From Marinitoga sp. 38H-ov (GTDB taxonomy: Bacteria > Thermotogota > Thermotogae > Petrotogales > Petrotogaceae): a DNA stretch of 64,000 bases. The notes below the pieces were generated by a model that saw only the letters and a program-made list of their open reading frames with translations, did no database searches and was not told where the DNA came from. Below, in pieces: positions 47,465-56,669 of the stretch (position 1 is its first letter; each line of letters starts with the position of its first letter). A program made the position numbers and the translations under genes. Where the stretch lies: contig NZ_LNGH01000006.1 in assembly GCF_011057715.1 (NCBI RefSeq), positions 1 to 64,000 on the forward strand, written 5' to 3'.

Positions 47465-48883
47465 TTATTTAAATAGATCTTTATTTGCTTTATACAGTTT
47501 TTTATACTTTTCATATATTTTATCATAATTAATTTTATTTTCTTTCTTATAGGTAATTTTATTATTATATTTTATCCATTTTTTTGCAATTTCTTTTAAA
47601 TCCTTTTTATAATATCCAGAATACGCTAGCATTGCCGCCCCATATGCAGCACCTTCATTTATCTTAGGTTTTATTAAATTATGGCCTGTAATATCTGCTA
47701 AAATATTCATCCATTCTATACTATTAGTACCTCCACCTGTTATAGTTATATCACCTATTTTTTGATCTAAACCTTTTATTAATTCCAATGAGTCTCTTAA
47801 TCCAAAAGAAACACCTTCATATATAGCTCTTAATACATCCCATTTGGAATTAAATGTTGATAGTCCAAAAATAATACCTTTTGCATATGGATCATTATGT
47901 GGTGTTCTTTCACCATTTAAATATGGTAACACTATTACCCCATTTGAACCAGGTGAAACTTTAGAAATATTTTTATTTATTTCTTTAAAATCTTCTATTA
48001 TAAAATTTTCTCTAAACCAATTAAATGTATTTGTAGCTGATAACATTACTCCCATATAATATTTTATTCCAGGAACAACATGTTCAAACAAATGAATTCT
48101 TTTGTCATGATTACCATTTTTTATTGGTTTTAAAACTGTTCCAGAAGTTCCTATACTTATCATTGTCTCTTCTTCTATTACACCTATCCCTAGTGCAGAA
48201 CAAGCATTATCCGCACCACCTGCAACTACAACAGTTTCATCGTATTTTACAGTACTGATAATTTCATTAGAATTTATTATTTTAGGTAAAATTTTTTCAT
48301 TAATATCAAATACCTCTAATACTTCATTGCTCCAATTTCTTTCTTTTATTGAATAAATTGCTGTTCCTGATGCATCAGAAAAATCTGTGCTATGTACACC
48401 TGTCAATTTATAATTTATATAATCTTTAGGAAGCATTATCTTATCAATATTTTTATATATTTCAAAATTATTATTTTTTAACCATAGTAATTTTGGTAAT
48501 GTAAATCCTGTTAGAATTGGATTACCTAATATTTCTAAAACTTTATCTTCTCCTCCTAATTTTTCATTAGCGTATTCTACCTCTTTAAAAGTTCTTTGAT
48601 CACTCCATAATATTGAATTATATAATGGAGTATCATTTTTATCTAATACTACTAAACTATGCATTTGACCGCTTGTTGATATTGCATTTATTTTATATTT
48701 TTTTGTTACTTCTTCTAAAATGCTTTCTGTATTTTCCCACCATTCTTCCGGATTCTGTTCAATCCATCCTGGTTTTTTAGATATTATATTTAAATTTCTA
48801 TAAAATGTGTCCAAAACTTCTCCATTTTCATTTACAACTAAAGCTTTTATTCCTGTTGTTCCTATATCAAGTCCAAGAAACAT
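47465..48883 (-). CDS. xylB: Xylulokinase
   Basis: A 472-aa FGGY-family kinase phosphorylating D-xylulose to xylulose-5-phosphate. N-terminal ATP-site motif GLDIGTTGIKALVV, substrate motif SGQMHSLVVLD near 75-85, GTSGTV and the C-terminal ITGGGTNSIEWMNILAD signature are clear. AGGGGGAAT precedes the ATG. It follows xylA by 11 bases. Length is slightly below the usual 480-500. Confidence 0.95.
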   Translation of the reverse strand: MFLGLDIGTTGIKALVVNENGEVLDTFYRNLNIISKKPGWIEQNPEEWWENTESILEEVTKKYKINAISTSGQMHSLVVLDKNDTPLYNSILWSDQRTFKEVEYANEKLGGEDKVLEILGNPILTGFTLPKLLWLKNNNFEIYKNIDKIMLPKDYINYKLTGVHSTDFSDASGTAIYSIKERNWSNEVLEVFDINEKILPKIINSNEIISTVKYDETVVVAGGADNACSALGIGVIEEETMISIGTSGTVLKPIKNGNHDKRIHLFEHVVPGIKYYMGVMLSATNTFNWFRENFIIEDFKEINKNISKVSPGSNGVIVLPYLNGERTPHNDPYAKGIIFGLSTFNSKWDVLRAIYEGVSFGLRDSLELIKGLDQKIGDITITGGGTNSIEWMNILADITGHNLIKPKINEGAAYGAAMLAYSGYYKKDLKEIAKKWIKYNNKITYKKENKINYDKIYEKYKKLYKANKDLFK

Positions 48884-48894
48884 ATTTATTCCCC

Positions 48895-50190
48895 CTAAAA
48901 CATATGCATGTTTATTATTAGTTCTAATAACTCCTGTTTTAAAGATTCTACTTTTTCAACCTTTTTATCCATTATATATTCTGATAATTTTTCTAAATTA
49001 GTTTCTCCATTTAATATTTCTTTACCAAGATCATTATTAAATTTTTCATATCTTTTTTCCACCATTTCATCAATTATAGGCATTAATTTATTTGCAATTC
49101 TCAATCCTAATGCAAAGGCATCTATTCCACTAATATGACCATAAAATAAATCTAATAAATCAGTAGATGCTCTTCTAACTTTTGCATCAAAATTAAAACC
49201 TACATCAACACCATTATTTTTTAACACTTCATACATTGCAAATGTTGTCTCATATACATTTGTTGGAAATTGATCTGTATCCCAACCTAGTAATAAATCA
49301 CCTCTATTAGCATCTATACTACCTAATTTGTTATTTAACCTTGCATATCTTAATTCATGAGAAAATGTATGACCTGCTAATGTTGCATGATTAGCTTCTA
49401 TATTTAATTTATAATCATTATCTAATCCATACTTTTTCAAAAACGCTATTACGCTTAAAGAATCATAATCATATTGATGTTTTGTTGGTTCTTTAGGTTT
49501 TGGCTCAATTAATAATACACCATTAAACCCTATCTTATTTTTATAATCAGAAACCATCTTTAAAAAATTAGCAAAATTTTTTTCTTCTAATTCTGAATTA
49601 GTTAAAAGTAAATTATCATAGCCTTCTCTTCCACCCCATAATACATATCCTAAACCATTTAATTCATTTGTAATTTCTAATGCTTTTTTTACTTGGGCAG
49701 CTGCATATGCATACACTTCAGGATTTGGCGATGTTGCGGCTCCTTGTGCATATCTTGGATGAGAAAATAAATTTGCAGTTCCCCATAATAATTTAACTTT
49801 TGATGATTTCATATTTTCTTTTATTTTATCAACAACTTTATCTAAATTTTTATATGACTCTCTAATTGTTTCTCCTTCTGGAGCTATATCTACATCATGA
49901 AATGTAAAATATTCTAAACCAAGCTTTTCACAAAATTCAAACATAGCATCCACCTTTGCATATGCAGAATCAAGTGGATCACTTAAGTCCCATGGTCTAT
50001 TCATTGTAGGAGATCCAAAAGGATCCATCCCTTTATTATTTAATGTATGCCAATATGCAACTGAAAATTTAAACCAATCCTTCATTTTTTTTCCCTTTAT
50101 CTCTTCTTCAGGATCATAATATCTATAACTTAATGGATTTTGAGATTTTTCACCTTCATATTTTATTTTATCTATATTTTTAAAAAACAT
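48895..50190 (-). CDS. xylA: Xylose isomerase
   Basis: A 431-aa class II xylose isomerase converting D-xylose to D-xylulose. FTFHDVDIAPEG holds the catalytic His/Asp pair. LLWGTANLFSHPRYAQGAAT, WGGREGYDNLL, LIEPKPKEPTKHQYD and IEANHATLAGHTFSHE carry the two-metal site. The extra N-terminal segment of class II enzymes is present (to about residue 45). AGGAGGTAAT precedes the ATG. It lies 11 bases downstream of the permease gene. Confidence 0.97.
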   Translation of the reverse strand: MFFKNIDKIKYEGEKSQNPLSYRYYDPEEEIKGKKMKDWFKFSVAYWHTLNNKGMDPFGSPTMNRPWDLSDPLDSAYAKVDAMFEFCEKLGLEYFTFHDVDIAPEGETIRESYKNLDKVVDKIKENMKSSKVKLLWGTANLFSHPRYAQGAATSPNPEVYAYAAAQVKKALEITNELNGLGYVLWGGREGYDNLLLTNSELEEKNFANFLKMVSDYKNKIGFNGVLLIEPKPKEPTKHQYDYDSLSVIAFLKKYGLDNDYKLNIEANHATLAGHTFSHELRYARLNNKLGSIDANRGDLLLGWDTDQFPTNVYETTFAMYEVLKNNGVDVGFNFDAKVRRASTDLLDLFYGHISGIDAFALGLRIANKLMPIIDEMVEKRYEKFNNDLGKEILNGETNLEKLSEYIMDKKVEKVESLKQELLELIINMHMF

Positions 50191-50201
50191 ATTATTACCT
50201 C

Positions 50202-51329
50202 CTAATCATTTTTTTTGCTTTCTATATCAAACCAAACTGCAAAAATTAATACTAATCCTTTTATAATTGATTGCCAAAACATTGGAACATTCATTAAACT
50301 CATACCATTATCCAAACTTGCCATTACTATAGCTCCAATAACTGCACCAAAAGCATTTCCTATTCCTCCCATTAAACTTGTTCCACCTATTACACAAGCT
50401 GCTATTGCATCAAGTTCTGCTCCTTGTCCCGAAGCTACTGATGCAGCATCTAATCTCGCAGTCAAAAATATACCAGCTAATGCTGCCATTATCCCATTTA
50501 TGATAAAAACTATAAAAGTTATTTTTTTTACATTAATACCTGCTACTATTGCTGCTTCTTTATTACCTCCTGATGCGTATATATATCTACCAAATACTGT
50601 ATAATTTGATACATATAGAAATAAAATTAATAACAATATCATTACTAAAAAGAATATAGGAATTCCTCTATAACTATTTAATATATATACAAATGCAAAT
50701 ATAAGAGATATATATATTACTAATTTAATAAATTCATATTTAAATGGTAATTTTGTCATATTATATTTTACTTTTTTCTTCCATTCTCTAAATTCAAACA
50801 ATGTAAATATAATTGCTGCAATAATTCCTAAAATATATCCTATTTTTTTATCTATATATCCCTTTCCTAAAACCTCATAAAAATTACTTAATGGCCCTAT
50901 AGTCGTACCTTTTGTTATACCAACTAAAATACCTCTAAAAATTAGCATCCCTCCAAGAGTAACAATAAATGCTGGAATTTTTCTGTTTGCTGTCCAAAAA
51001 CCATTCCATATACCCACCAAAGCTCCCAATAAAATAACAATTATAAAAGATAATATAGGATTTAATCCTTTCCATACATCTAATATGGCTAATAATCCTC
51101 CACTAAGACCCACTACAGATCCTACTGATAAATCTATCTCACCTAAAACTATAACCCAAACCATGCCTATTGCTAATAAGGATATAAATATTGATTGTCT
51201 AAATAAATTTGATAAATTTCTTGGATTTAAAAAAAAGCCTTCAGTTAAAATTCCAAATATTATCCATATAGATATTAATGCAATTACCATCATATATTCT
51301 TTTAATTTTAAATTTTTTAATTTATTCAT
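50202..51329 (-). CDS. xylH: Xylose ABC transporter permease
   Basis: A 375-aa membrane protein of the carbohydrate uptake type 2 (BPD_transp_2) family, about 10 helices. The EIDLSVGSVVGLSGGLLA and VTLGGMLIFRGILVGI segments and the C-terminal GGTSLMGGIGNAFGAVIGA loop, which contacts the ATPase, are typical. An internal hydrophilic insertion near 190 (EFREWKKKVKY) matches XylH-type permeases. Its start overlaps the xylG stop by one base. Confidence 0.94.
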   Translation of the reverse strand: MNKLKNLKLKEYMMVIALISIWIIFGILTEGFFLNPRNLSNLFRQSIFISLLAIGMVWVIVLGEIDLSVGSVVGLSGGLLAILDVWKGLNPILSFIIVILLGALVGIWNGFWTANRKIPAFIVTLGGMLIFRGILVGITKGTTIGPLSNFYEVLGKGYIDKKIGYILGIIAAIIFTLFEFREWKKKVKYNMTKLPFKYEFIKLVIYISLIFAFVYILNSYRGIPIFFLVMILLLILFLYVSNYTVFGRYIYASGGNKEAAIVAGINVKKITFIVFIINGIMAALAGIFLTARLDAASVASGQGAELDAIAACVIGGTSLMGGIGNAFGAVIGAIVMASLDNGMSLMNVPMFWQSIIKGLVLIFAVWFDIESKKND

Positions 51330-52840
51330 TAAAACACCCCCACTGCATAATTCATTATTTCTTCTTGAGTTATATCCTTTTTGGTATTATCAAACTCAGC
51401 AACTAAGTTTCCTTCATGCATTACTAAAATTCTATCGCTTATTCCTAGAATTTCTGGGAGTTCTGAAGAAACCATAATTATTGATAATCCATCAGCTGTT
51501 ATTTCATTCATTAATTCATATATTTCTGATTTTGCCCCAATATCAATTCCTCTAGTTGGTTCATCAATTATTATTATTTTAGGATAAATCATAATATTTC
51601 TAGCTAACAATGCTTTTTGTTGATTTCCACCGCTAAGAGTAGTTATTTTTGATTCTGAACTACTTGTTTTTACCTTTAATTTTTCTATTTTTTCCTTTAC
51701 TAATTGCAACTCTTTATATTTATCTACATAAAGTTTATTCCTTAGATATAGTAAAGAAATATTTTCTCTAACTGTTAAGTTCGGAATAATTCCATAAGTT
51801 TTTCTTTCTTCTGTTAATAATGATATTCCGTTTTTTAAACTATCTTCAGGTGTTTTTATATTTAATTTCCTATCTTCTAAAAATATTTCGCCATTATATT
51901 TTCCTTTATATGAACCATAAATACTGTTTACTAATTCACTTCTTCCAGCACCAACTAATCCAAAAATTCCTAATATTTCACTTTTTCTTAAATAAAAACT
52001 TATATTATTAACTATTTTTTTCCCAAGTTTATTATATACATTAAAACTTTTTACTTCGAAAATAATTTTTTCTTCTGGCTTTATTTTTCTTATTGGATAC
52101 ATATATTTTATATCTCTTCCTACCATTAATTTGATTATTTTATCCTCATTATAATTTTCTTTAATATCTGTATTAATCAAGTTTCCATCTCTAAAGACAC
52201 TTATAGTATCTGCTAATTCAAAAATCTCTTCAAGCTTATGAGAAATATATATAAATGATAATCCTTGTTGTTTTAACTCTCTAATTATATTGAATAAAAT
52301 TTCAGTTTCTTTTCTTGATAATGATGATGTTGGTTCATCTAAAATTAATATTTTTGGATTTTGAACTAACGTTTTAGCAATTTCTAATAATTGTTTTTCT
52401 CCTGCACCTAATTCTTTTACTTTAATTATGGGTTCAATATGAGACAATCCTACCTTTTTCAACCATTTTTTAGCTTCTAAATTTAAGTAATTCCAATTAA
52501 TATAATTTTTGTTAATATTATTAAAATCTATAAACAAATTTTCAGTTACTGATAATTCATCAAACAATGATAATTCCTGATGAACAACAGAAATACCTTC
52601 TTTTTCAGAATCCTTTGTTGAATAAAATTTTTTTAACTTTCCTTCTAAATACAATTCTCCATTATAAGTACCATATGGATATATTCCGCATAATATTTTT
52701 ACTAGAGTAGATTTTCCAGCTCCATTTTCTCCAACTATTGCATGTAATTCATTTTTTTTTATTTTTAAATTTATATTATTTAATGCTTTTACACCAGGAA
52801 ATTCTTTAGATATATTTTTAGTTTCTAATATATAATTCAA
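51329..52840 (-). CDS. xylG: Xylose ABC transporter ATP-binding protein
   Basis: A 503-aa protein with two fused ABC domains as in Rbs/Xyl/Mgl-type importers. Domain 1: Walker A GENGAGKST, signature LGAGEKQLLEIAK, Walker B ILILDEPTSSL. Domain 2: atypical Walker A GLVGAGRSEL, signature LSGGNQQKALLAR, Walker B IIIIDEPTRGIDIG. The start codon is TTG (52840), preceded by GGAGGGAT. It is separated from xylF by a strong hairpin. Confidence 0.95.
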   Translation of the reverse strand: MNYILETKNISKEFPGVKALNNINLKIKKNELHAIVGENGAGKSTLVKILCGIYPYGTYNGELYLEGKLKKFYSTKDSEKEGISVVHQELSLFDELSVTENLFIDFNNINKNYINWNYLNLEAKKWLKKVGLSHIEPIIKVKELGAGEKQLLEIAKTLVQNPKILILDEPTSSLSRKETEILFNIIRELKQQGLSFIYISHKLEEIFELADTISVFRDGNLINTDIKENYNEDKIIKLMVGRDIKYMYPIRKIKPEEKIIFEVKSFNVYNKLGKKIVNNISFYLRKSEILGIFGLVGAGRSELVNSIYGSYKGKYNGEIFLEDRKLNIKTPEDSLKNGISLLTEERKTYGIIPNLTVRENISLLYLRNKLYVDKYKELQLVKEKIEKLKVKTSSSESKITTLSGGNQQKALLARNIMIYPKIIIIDEPTRGIDIGAKSEIYELMNEITADGLSIIMVSSELPEILGISDRILVMHEGNLVAEFDNTKKDITQEEIMNYAVGVF

Positions 52841-52868
52841 ATATATCCCTCCTAGATTTGTATTTTAT

Positions 52869-52898
52869 ATGTATAGGGATGTTTTCATCCCTATACAT
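52869..52898 (-). promoter_or_regulatory. Stem-loop between xylF and xylG
   Basis: A 13-bp perfect stem (ATGTATAGGGATG and its complement) closes a 4-base loop just after xylF. No T-tract follows, so it probably protects the xylF message from decay or partly terminates, raising xylF relative to the ATPase and permease. That is common downstream of binding-protein genes. Confidence 0.75.
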
Positions 52899-52915
52899 CT
52901 TTATTTGATTTATTA

Positions 52916-53938
52916 TTATTTGATTTCTGGCCATTCATTTTTAGGTACATTTTTATAAACATCTTCCAATTTATGAAAACCATCTTTTATTATTGTATCT
53001 ACTAAATTTGATTTATCAACAGGAATAGGTTCTAAGAAAAATGTTGGAACTTCTTTAACTCCATTGTTAACATATCCATTTGTTATTACTTTAATTTTAT
53101 TAGCAGCTGATATAGCCATAAGTGCTGCTTGAGTTGCAAGGCTATCTATTGGTTTATATACTGTCATTGTTTGAAGTCCTTCTACAATTCTTTGACATGC
53201 AGCTAAATCTGCATCTTGTCCAGATACTAACACTTTACCTGCTAATCCTTGTTCTTTTAAAGCCTCAATTGCTCCACCAGCTGTACTATCATTAGAAGCT
53301 ACTATAGCATCAATATTATTTCTTGTTGCTGTTAATGCATTTTCAATTATTTTTAATGCTTCTTGTGGAAGCCAATCTTTTGCCCATTGATCACCAACAA
53401 TTTTTATTTTTCCGCTATCTATATATGGTTTTAATATTTTCATTTGACCTTCTCTAAATAAATATGCATTATTATCTGTAGGTGAACCTCCTAATAAGAA
53501 ATAATTTCCTTCAGGTTTTTTTTCAACTAAATATTTTGCTTGATATTCACCAACTTTTATAGGATCAAATGTGACATAATAATCTACTTCACAATTCATT
53601 AATAATCTGTCATATGCAATAACAGGAATTCCATTTTCATGTGCTTCTTTTACTATACTTCCCATTACTTTACCATTGTGAGGTAAAATAACTAATACAT
53701 CTACACCTTGAGCTATCATATTTTCTGCTTGTGAAAGTTGTAATGTATCATCTCCATTAGCAGATTGAACAATTACCTTTGCACCTAATTTCTTTGCAAC
53801 TGATACAAAAATATCTCTATCTTTTTGCCATCTTTCAAGTCTTAAATTGTCCATGGATAATCCTATGACAATATCTTTTGAAATACCTATAATCACTAAA
53901 CCAACTAATAAAATAACTAAAAAAGATAACCTTTTCAT
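52916..53938 (-). CDS. xylF: Xylose-binding protein of the ABC transporter
   Basis: A 340-aa periplasmic sugar-binding protein of the XylF/RbsB (type I) class. The N-terminal signal peptide runs to about residue 20 (VILLVGLVIIGISK) and lacks a lipobox Cys. IGLSMDNLRLERWQKDRDIF, IVASNDSTAGGAIEAL and VLVSGQDADLAACQRI are typical xylose-binding segments. It is the first gene of the xyl operon and is followed by a stabilising hairpin. Confidence 0.95.
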   Translation of the reverse strand: MKRLSFLVILLVGLVIIGISKDIVIGLSMDNLRLERWQKDRDIFVSVAKKLGAKVIVQSANGDDTLQLSQAENMIAQGVDVLVILPHNGKVMGSIVKEAHENGIPVIAYDRLLMNCEVDYYVTFDPIKVGEYQAKYLVEKKPEGNYFLLGGSPTDNNAYLFREGQMKILKPYIDSGKIKIVGDQWAKDWLPQEALKIIENALTATRNNIDAIVASNDSTAGGAIEALKEQGLAGKVLVSGQDADLAACQRIVEGLQTMTVYKPIDSLATQAALMAISAANKIKVITNGYVNNGVKEVPTFFLEPIPVDKSNLVDTIIKDGFHKLEDVYKNVPKNEWPEIK

Positions 53939-53968
53939 GACTCTTCCCTCCCATATGATTTTTTAATT

Positions 53969-53997
53969 TTAATTAATTCCTTCCTGGAATTAATTAA
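53969..53997. promoter_or_regulatory. Palindromic candidate XylR operator before xylF
   Basis: TTAATTAATTCC and GGAATTAATTAA form a 12-bp perfect inverted repeat around TTCCT, between the -10 and the xylF ribosome-binding site. A repressor bound here would block initiation. The ROK regulator in the operon is the natural candidate; this is inference. Confidence 0.6.
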
Positions 53998-54007
53998 TTC
54001 TGTGTAT

Positions 54008-54013
54008 AGTATA
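54008..54013 (-). promoter_or_regulatory. -10 element of the xyl operon
   Basis: TATACT on the minus strand lies about 70 bases upstream of the xylF ATG and just before the palindrome. No convincing -35 is seen. Confidence 0.4.
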
Positions 54014-54117
54014 ATATTTTTTACATTAATATAAAAATCCCGTATAATTTATTTAAGATTAATTATCTATAATTTTTGGCAATTATATTAAAAAATTATG
54101 AATTTTCGGAGGTAATT

Positions 54118-54753
54118 ATGAATATTGTATTTGATTTAGACGGAACACTTGTAAAAACAGAAAACATTGCATTGCCCGCTATTAGAAATGTTTTAAAAGA
54201 TTTAAATTATGATCCAAATATTCCAAATTCTGAAATATTTAAATATATAGGTTATACCATAGATGATATTTTTGAAGGTCTTTTAAAAACTAATGATAAT
54301 AAAATAATATTAAAAGCTATTGATCTGCTTGATAAATATGAAATAGAAATAATTAAAAATACTGATATAAATAATATTTTTTTTGATGGTACATTTGAAG
54401 TTTTAAAAGAATTAAAAAAAGAACATAAATTATATATACTTTCAAATTGCAATATAAAATATTTAAATGCATTATTAGAAAAAGGATTAAACAAATATAT
54501 TGATTCTCCTCATTGTGCAGAAATGTATAATTGGAAAGAAAAAGATTATGTTTTAAAATTAATATCAAATAATAATAAGGATTTTATTATGGTTGGAGAC
54601 AGGCATAAAGATATAGAAGCTGCTAAATATAATGGTTTTCTCTCTGTAGGTTGTGCATATGGTTTTGGTTTAGAGGAAGTAAAAGATGCTGATTATATTA
54701 TAAATGATATTAAAGAATTGCTTTCTATTACAAAAAAAATAAGCCAGGATTAA
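54118..54753 (+). CDS. HAD superfamily phosphatase (phosphoglycolate-phosphatase-like)
   Basis: A 211-aa HAD hydrolase with motif I FDLDGTLVKT at the N-terminus, motif II ILSNC, a Lys in motif III and motif IV MVGDRHKDIEAA. A helical cap lies between motifs I and II. The substrate is unknown; such enzymes remove phosphate from small metabolites. The ATG at 54118 follows CGGAGGT; a TTG 42 bases earlier is in frame but would add residues before motif I. It is divergent from the xyl operon and ends in a shared terminator. Confidence 0.88.
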   Translation: MNIVFDLDGTLVKTENIALPAIRNVLKDLNYDPNIPNSEIFKYIGYTIDDIFEGLLKTNDNKIILKAIDLLDKYEIEIIKNTDINNIFFDGTFEVLKELKKEHKLYILSNCNIKYLNALLEKGLNKYIDSPHCAEMYNWKEKDYVLKLISNNNKDFIMVGDRHKDIEAAKYNGFLSVGCAYGFGLEEVKDADYIINDIKELLSITKKISQD

Positions 54754-54763
54754 TTTCCTGGCT
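54742..54763. terminator. Bidirectional terminator between convergent genes
   Basis: AGCCAGGA pairs with TCCTGGCT around a 6-base loop. ATTTTTC follows on the plus strand and TTATTTTTTTT on the minus strand. It overlaps the ends of both flanking genes. Confidence 0.85.
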
Positions 54764-55079
54764 ATTTTTCTCTAACTTCAAATATAATTTCTAATCTTAA
54801 TGAATTGTCTCTAAAATCTGGAGCTTTTTGCTTCCAAGATTCTAATTTTGTTTTTGTCTCATCTACATATTCTTCATAACATAATTCACAGCTTCCAGAA
54901 CGATAAAATTTGATAAATCTAATTCTACTATCCTCTTCTACTAAACCGAATGATGAATCTTCATCTTCAAGTATAACCTTGCTTATAATCTCTAAAGATT
55001 TTTCATCCTTTATTTCTTCTTGGAAAAATTTATTCACTTCTTCATAATTCTTAAATTTTTTAAATAACCTTTTATGCAT
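54762..55079 (-). CDS. Small protein of unknown function (105 aa)
   Basis: A 105-aa acidic soluble protein with AGGAGG before its ATG. Cys residues in SGSCELCYEEYVDE form a CxxC. The rest is an alpha/beta pattern ending LRLEIIFEVREK. I do not recognise a family. It is encoded 9 bases after rlmH and its stop codon lies within the shared terminator, so it is the last gene of the HD-GYP/rodA/rlmH unit. Confidence 0.7.
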   Translation of the reverse strand: MHKRLFKKFKNYEEVNKFFQEEIKDEKSLEIISKVILEDEDSSFGLVEEDSRIRFIKFYRSGSCELCYEEYVDETKTKLESWKQKAPDFRDNSLRLEIIFEVREK

Positions 55080-55088
55080 AAATACCTC

Positions 55089-55547
55089 CTAATAGTGATA
55101 TTTTTCGTTATTATTTATTTTAAATGCTCTATATAATTGTTCTAATAATAATAAAACCGCCATTTCATGTGTAAATGTCATTTTAGATATAGATAATAAA
55201 TAATCTGCATTGTTTTTTATATCTTCATGATGACCTAACGGACCGCCTATAAAAAAGGAAATATTCTTTTTACCTATTCTCCATGTTTCTATTTTTTTAG
55301 CAAAGTCTATAGAAGATAATTCTTTTCCTTTTTCATCTAAAACTACTTTAAAAACATCTGGTAAAAAATATTTATCAAATTTTTCCTTATCTTGTTTTTT
55401 ATATTCTTCTGGTTTATTTAAATCATTAGACAGAGGTAATTCTATTAATTCTACTCTGTCATATTTACTACTCCATTTTAAATATTGTTCTATTCCCATT
55501 TTTATAAACTTTGTTTTTGGTTTTCCTATTACAAATATTTTAATCAT
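55089..55547 (-). CDS. rlmH: 23S rRNA pseudouridine(1915) N3-methyltransferase
   Basis: A 152-aa SPOUT-class methyltransferase. The knotted SAM site is visible as FFIGGPLGHHEDI and the C-terminal signature LSISKMTFTHEMAVLLLLEQLYRAF ends with a family-typical YHY tail. VVLDEKGKELSSIDFA in the middle is conserved. AGGATGAT precedes the ATG. The gene follows rodA by 9 bases. Confidence 0.95.
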   Translation of the reverse strand: MIKIFVIGKPKTKFIKMGIEQYLKWSSKYDRVELIELPLSNDLNKPEEYKKQDKEKFDKYFLPDVFKVVLDEKGKELSSIDFAKKIETWRIGKKNISFFIGGPLGHHEDIKNNADYLLSISKMTFTHEMAVLLLLEQLYRAFKINNNEKYHY

Positions 55548-55556
55548 AATATCATC

Positions 55557-56669
55557 CTATTCATTATCTAAATAATTTTCTTCATTATATGTTTCAGTTG
55601 TAGCTATTCCCTTTGTTACCAATCCTAATAACATAGAAAAGGTTATTATCTGACTTCCTCCATATGAAATTAATGGAAGCGGAACTCCTGTTATTGGCAT
55701 AATTCCTAAATTCATACCAATATTTTCATATACATGAAAAAATATTATTGCAATTGCACCAAAATATATATATTTCCAAAATTTTCTCTGTGTTTTGTTT
55801 GCATATATATAAATTCTATATATTAATATAGCATATAGTGATATAACTAATAATATACCAAAAAATCCCAGTTCTTCTCCAATAACCGAAATTATAAAAT
55901 CATTGTGATCTTCAGGAACAAAATTAGAAAGATTCATAAATCCATTTAAATATCCTTTTCCAAATAAACCTCCAGAACCGATAGCTCTTGTTGCCTGTAA
56001 CATGTTATAGGCAACACCTGCTGCATTTTTTTCTGGAAATAAAAAACCTATAATTCTAGCTCTTTGATAATCTTTCATAAAATAAAAAGCAAATGGTGAT
56101 GAAAATACCATTAAAAATAATGCTGTTTTCCATGTTTTTTCATGTTGGCCTGATACATATGTTAATAAAAACCATAATCCAAATGTAAACAATGTCATTC
56201 CCAAATCAGGTTGTTTAAAAATAAGTCCTAGTCCTAATAATGTTATAAAAGATAGTAAATAATATGCTTTTTTATTTCTCTCTGATAGATATTTCGCAAA
56301 TATAATAAGAGTAAATATTAAAAATAAATGTGATGGTTGTATTCCAATTGGTCCTAACCTAATCCACCTTCTAGCTCCATATCTTGCCCTTTCAAAAAAT
56401 AAAACATATATAAGCAAAAAAAAGGTTATTCCATATAAATATGGAATAATATTTTTTATAACTCTTTCCTTTAAAAAATATACAAAAAAATATGAAATAA
56501 TGCCTAATATTGAAAATATTATTTGCTTATAATAATTCTCTTCAATGGATTCATTATATGTTGCTGTCCTTACCATTAATATTCCTATTATAAGCAATGA
56601 AAAATATATTAATGGAATTATTATCTCAAATTTACGGATTCTTTCAAATGGTTCAACTTTTATTTTCAC
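55557..56669 (-). CDS. rodA: RodA/FtsW/SpoVE family glycosyltransferase
   Basis: A 370-aa SEDS peptidoglycan polymerase with about ten membrane helices. Characteristic parts are GARRWIRLGPIGIQPSHLFLI (with the conserved loop before the third/fourth helix), KQPDLGMTLFTFG (catalytic Asp) and the C-terminal TGVPLPLISYGGSQIITF. Its partner PBP2 is in the mre operon. The start codon is GTG at 56669 after GGAGGAAAT, and it overlaps the HD-GYP stop by four bases. A 26-base near-perfect palindrome lies at 55990-56015. Confidence 0.93.
   Translation of the reverse strand: MKIKVEPFERIRKFEIIIPLIYFSLLIIGILMVRTATYNESIEENYYKQIIFSILGIISYFFVYFLKERVIKNIIPYLYGITFFLLIYVLFFERARYGARRWIRLGPIGIQPSHLFLIFTLIIFAKYLSERNKKAYYLLSFITLLGLGLIFKQPDLGMTLFTFGLWFLLTYVSGQHEKTWKTALFLMVFSSPFAFYFMKDYQRARIIGFLFPEKNAAGVAYNMLQATRAIGSGGLFGKGYLNGFMNLSNFVPEDHNDFIISVIGEELGFFGILLVISLYAILIYRIYIYANKTQRKFWKYIYFGAIAIIFFHVYENIGMNLGIMPITGVPLPLISYGGSQIITFSMLLGLVTKGIATTETYNEENYLDNE
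55990..56015. repeat. 26-base near-perfect palindrome inside rodA
   Basis: The halves GTTGCCTGTAACA and TGTTATAGGCAAC match in all but one of 13 pairs. It is coding (about residues 219-227). Confidence 0.7.
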
